From Trichococcus collinsii (lineage in GTDB: Bacteria; Bacillota; Bacilli; Lactobacillales; Aerococcaceae), in assembly GCF_900107505.1 (NCBI RefSeq), contig NZ_FNQH01000001.1, positions 186,001 through 250,000 of the forward strand: 64,000 nucleotides of DNA, given 5' to 3'. Made by a program: the position numbers and the translations under genes. Of this stretch, positions 61,405-64,000 are shown piece after piece. The notes under the pieces are model-generated. The model saw nothing but the letters and a program-made list of their open reading frames with translations, was not told the origin of the DNA and did no database searches. Each line of letters begins with the position of its first letter. Within the stretch, counting starts at the first letter, position 1.

Positions 61405-63810
61405 TTGCAAATTGCAAAAGTGATTGTCGATATACCTGCAATGCAGACCAATCGTCCCTTTGATTATGCGATCCCTCCTGCTATGGAGCATAAATTAGGC
61501 AAGGGCATGCGGGTTGAAGTGCCTTTCAACAAACGCATCATCCAAGGGTTCATAACGGAAATTTCTGATCATACCGATTTTGAAGGGGAACTGAAAGAAA
61601 TCATCCAACCTTTGGATATCGAGCCGGCTTTGACCGAAGAGTTGCTTCTGTTGGGCGAGGAAATGGCGGAAACCGTTTATGCCTATCGGATCCATTGTTA
61701 CCAGACGATGTTGCCGCCTTTGATGAAGGCGAAGTACGAAAAAGAAATAGAGATTGTCGATGAATTGGATGAGGAGACTTTCTATGGACTTTTTCAGGGG
61801 AAAAACAAAATGAGTTGGGAAAATGCCGTCGATCGCGGCATTTTGCCGCGACTAATCGAATTGAAGCGATCCGGGAAGATTGAAGTCAATTACATCCTCA
61901 AAAACCAAGCCAAAGCAAAAACGGTGCAAGTCTATTATTCCGATCTGGAAATGGACAGTCTGGAAGACGCATACCGCAGCTTAAAAAAATCGGCCAAGCA
62001 ACAGCAAGCGTTGTTGGTGGCAATCATGTCCATGAACGGAACACCGTTGACGTCCAAGGAATACAAAGACCAATTCGAAATCGCTTCGAGCACGATCCGG
62101 ACCGGAGTAGAAAAGGGATGGTTAAAAGCAGCGGACCGAGAAATACTTCGTGATCCCTTTAAGGATAGACAGTTCAAAAAAACTGAAGCGATGGCCCTTT
62201 CTGACGAACAAACGGCAGCATTTCAGATGATGTGTGCCAGCATCAAGGAAGAAAGGCACGAGATCTTTCTGCTGCAAGGCGTTACGGGAAGCGGAAAGAC
62301 CGAAGTTTACCTTCAATTGATCGCTGAAGTGATCAAACAAGGCAAGACTGCCTTGATGCTCGTGCCTGAAATCGCTTTGACTCCGCAGATGGTCAACCAC
62401 TTCAAGAGCCGTTTCGGAAACCGCGTGGCAGTGATGCACAGTGCGTTGTCATCGGGGGAGAAATATGACGAGTGGCGCAAAATCCACCGTGGCGACGCCG
62501 ATGTCGTAGTTGGCGCGCGTTCTTCCATTTTTGCTCCGGTTGAGAATCTCGGCATCATCATTATGGATGAAGAACACGAGAGCACCTACAAACAGGACGA
62601 AAATCCGAAGTATCATGCCCGGAATGTAGCGATTTGGCGCGGGCAGCATAACCATTGTCCGGTTGTCCTGGGTAGCGCGACGCCCTCACTGGAATCGCGG
62701 GCCAGGGCACAAAAAAAAGTTTATACACTGGTCGAATTGAAAGGACGCTTCAATCAACGCGCGCTGCCCCAAGTCGAAATTGTCGATATGCGTGATGAGT
62801 TCAAAGCGAACAACCGGAGCAGTTTTTCCATGGTCCTGCAGGAAAAAATCACAGACCGTCTTCAGAAGAAACAGCAAGTTGTGCTGATGCTGAACAAAAG
62901 AGGCTATTCCTCTTTCATCATGTGCCGGGATTGTGGTTTCGTCCTCGAGTGCCCGAATTGTGACATCAGTCTGACTTTGCATATGGACAGCAAAACGATG
63001 AAGTGCCATTACTGCGGCCATGAAGAAGAAATCCCCCATACTTGTCCTAAATGCAAGGGGCACAATTTCCGTTATTACGGAACGGGAACTCAAAAAATCG
63101 AGGAAGAACTGCAGACGCTCTTCCCCGAGGCACGCATTTTGCGCATGGACGTGGATACCACCCGAAAAAAAGGCGGTCATGAGGCCATCCTGTCGGCATT
63201 CGGAAGAGGAGAGGCCGACATCCTGCTGGGCACACAGATGATAGCAAAAGGCTTGGACTTTCCGAACATCACGTTGGTGGGCGTCATCAATGCCGACACT
63301 TCATTAGGGCTGCCTGATTTCCGCTCTTCGGAAAGGACATTCCAACTTCTGACACAAGTGAGCGGTCGCGCAGGTCGCGCTGAGTTGTCTGGTGAAGTGG
63401 TCGTGCAGTCCTATAATCCGGATCATTACGCCATCCTTTTTGCCCAACAGCACAATTATGAAGGATTTTACCGGACAGAGATGTCGCTGCGGCACAAAGC
63501 GGGTTATCCGCCTTATTTTTATACCGCGCTCATCAGCGTCAGCAACCCTGACGAAAAGAAAGCGCAGCAGAAAATTTATGAAATCCATGAGATTCTTCAA
63601 AATAAACTTGAGCCTGACACGATCATGCTCGGGCCATCCAAAGGGTCCATCGCGAGAGTGAACAACCGCTATTATTTTCAGATATTGGTGAAATACAAAC
63701 AGGAAACCAAACTACATCCGGCATTGAAACAGATATTGGATGAGTCACAAAAAGAAAATGCACGTGGGCTCTACATTTCAATCGATTCAGAGCCGGTCAA
63801 TTTCTTCTAG
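61405..63810 (+). CDS. priA: primosomal protein N' (replication restart helicase)
   Basis: 801-aa 3'-5' helicase that reloads the replisome at stalled forks. N-terminal DNA-binding domain ([17 protein letters not shown]), Walker [16 protein letters not shown] box, eight zinc-binding Cys ([26 protein letters not shown]) and GRAGR motif VI. TTG start at 61405 with GGGGAGGG upstream. Followed 11 bases later by fmt. Confidence 0.96.
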   Translation: MQIAKVIVDIPAMQTNRPFDYAIPPAMEHKLGKGMRVEVPFNKRIIQGFITEISDHTDFEGELKEIIQPLDIEPALTEELLLLGEEMAETVYAYRIHCYQTMLPPLMKAKYEKEIEIVDELDEETFYGLFQGKNKMSWENAVDRGILPRLIELKRSGKIEVNYILKNQAKAKTVQVYYSDLEMDSLEDAYRSLKKSAKQQQALLVAIMSMNGTPLTSKEYKDQFEIASSTIRTGVEKGWLKAADREILRDPFKDRQFKKTEAMALSDEQTAAFQMMCASIKEERHEIFLLQGVTGSGKTEVYLQLIAEVIKQGKTALMLVPEIALTPQMVNHFKSRFGNRVAVMHSALSSGEKYDEWRKIHRGDADVVVGARSSIFAPVENLGIIIMDEEHESTYKQDENPKYHARNVAIWRGQHNHCPVVLGSATPSLESRARAQKKVYTLVELKGRFNQRALPQVEIVDMRDEFKANNRSSFSMVLQEKITDRLQKKQQVVLMLNKRGYSSFIMCRDCGFVLECPNCDISLTLHMDSKTMKCHYCGHEEEIPHTCPKCKGHNFRYYGTGTQKIEEELQTLFPEARILRMDVDTTRKKGGHEAILSAFGRGEADILLGTQMIAKGLDFPNITLVGVINADTSLGLPDFRSSERTFQLLTQVSGRAGRAELSGEVVVQSYNPDHYAILFAQQHNYEGFYRTEMSLRHKAGYPPYFYTALISVSNPDEKKAQQKIYEIHEILQNKLEPDTIMLGPSKGSIARVNNRYYFQILVKYKQETKLHPALKQILDESQKENARGLYISIDSEPVNFF

Positions 63811-63821
63811 GAGGTATATAT

Positions 63822-64000
63822 ATGAAAAAAATCATTTTTATGGGCACTCCGGAATTTTCAGTGCCCATTTTAGAGGCTCTATTGCAGCAGGATTATGATG
63901 TGATCGCAGTTGTCACACAACCAGATCGCCCAGTAGGCAGGAAGAAAATATTGACGCCTTCTCCGGTGAAGGAAGCCGCATTGAAGCATGGTCTGCGGGT
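63822..64000 (+). CDS. fmt: methionyl-tRNA formyltransferase (5' part, cut by window end)
   Basis: First 59 codons only. [18 protein letters not shown] and [21 protein letters not shown] are the N-terminal formyl-THF-binding half of Fmt, which formylates initiator Met-tRNA. AGGAGG lies 7 nt before the ATG. The rest lies beyond the window. Confidence 0.95.
   Translation, partial: MKKIIFMGTPEFSVPILEALLQQDYDVIAVVTQPDRPVGRKKILTPSPVKEAALKHGLR

Overview
This is chromosomal DNA of a low-GC Gram-positive bacterium of the order Lactobacillales. The gene content (Enterococcus-type V-ATPase operon, PDH complex with a two-lipoyl E2, RNase J2 with a degenerate metal site, oxidative TCA branch acnA-citZ-icd, pantothenate genes) would fit a Carnobacteriaceae member such as Trichococcus. 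The order is well supported; the genus is only a guess. Almost all genes after base 4400 are housekeeping or metabolic. No rRNA, tRNA, CRISPR array, prophage or intact insertion sequence is visible.

Layout. Bases 1-4225 are an AT-richer accessory stretch. It holds a membrane-anchored DNA/RNA nuclease facing away from an Ala-rich coiled-coil envelope protein, a decayed small gene, a 73-aa orphan, the 3' remnant of an IS605-type tnpB gene, a 45-aa gene with its own promoter, and three copies of a two-hairpin repeat. Bases 4331-6560 carry panB-panC-panD. On the minus strand follow a HAD phosphatase and an L-2-hydroxyacid dehydrogenase. A lysine riboswitch then precedes a three-gene amino-acid ABC transporter (8384-11226). 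Next come def (minus), gdhA, the pdhABC-lpd operon (14022-19277), a UPF0223 gene, an inositol monophosphatase gene, acnA-citZ-icd (20947-26130) and typA.

Bases 28454-38049 follow the Bacillus ylaN-ftsW / ylb / comE order: ylaN, ftsW, a ylbC-like gene, ylbF, ylbG, rsmD, coaD, comEA, comEB, comEC, holA. Then rpsT (minus), uvrB with an SOS-type box, rpsO, pnp with a hairpin leader, a solitary citX-like gene, asd, rnjB, a ThiT-like membrane protein and a cardiolipin synthase gene. A nine-gene V-type ATPase operon (51536-60230) has the E. hirae ntp order F-I-K-E-C-G-A-B-D. The window ends with gmk, rpoZ, priA and the first part of fmt.

How the genes fit together: PDH supplies acetyl-CoA, acnA-citZ-icd make 2-oxoglutarate, and GdhA converts it to glutamate, so the partial TCA branch looks like an amino-acid biosynthesis route. 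PanBCD and CoaD sit at the two ends of CoA synthesis. The V-ATPase c subunit keeps every Na+ ligand known from Enterococcus hirae, which suggests a sodium pump.

The less explained signals are two families of structured dispersed repeats (three copies at 1/2480/4117 and two inverted copies at 38058/46304), a CitX homologue that has lost its DxD motif, a terminator-like hairpin between pdhB and pdhC, and hairpin leaders before gdhA, pnp and rnjB.
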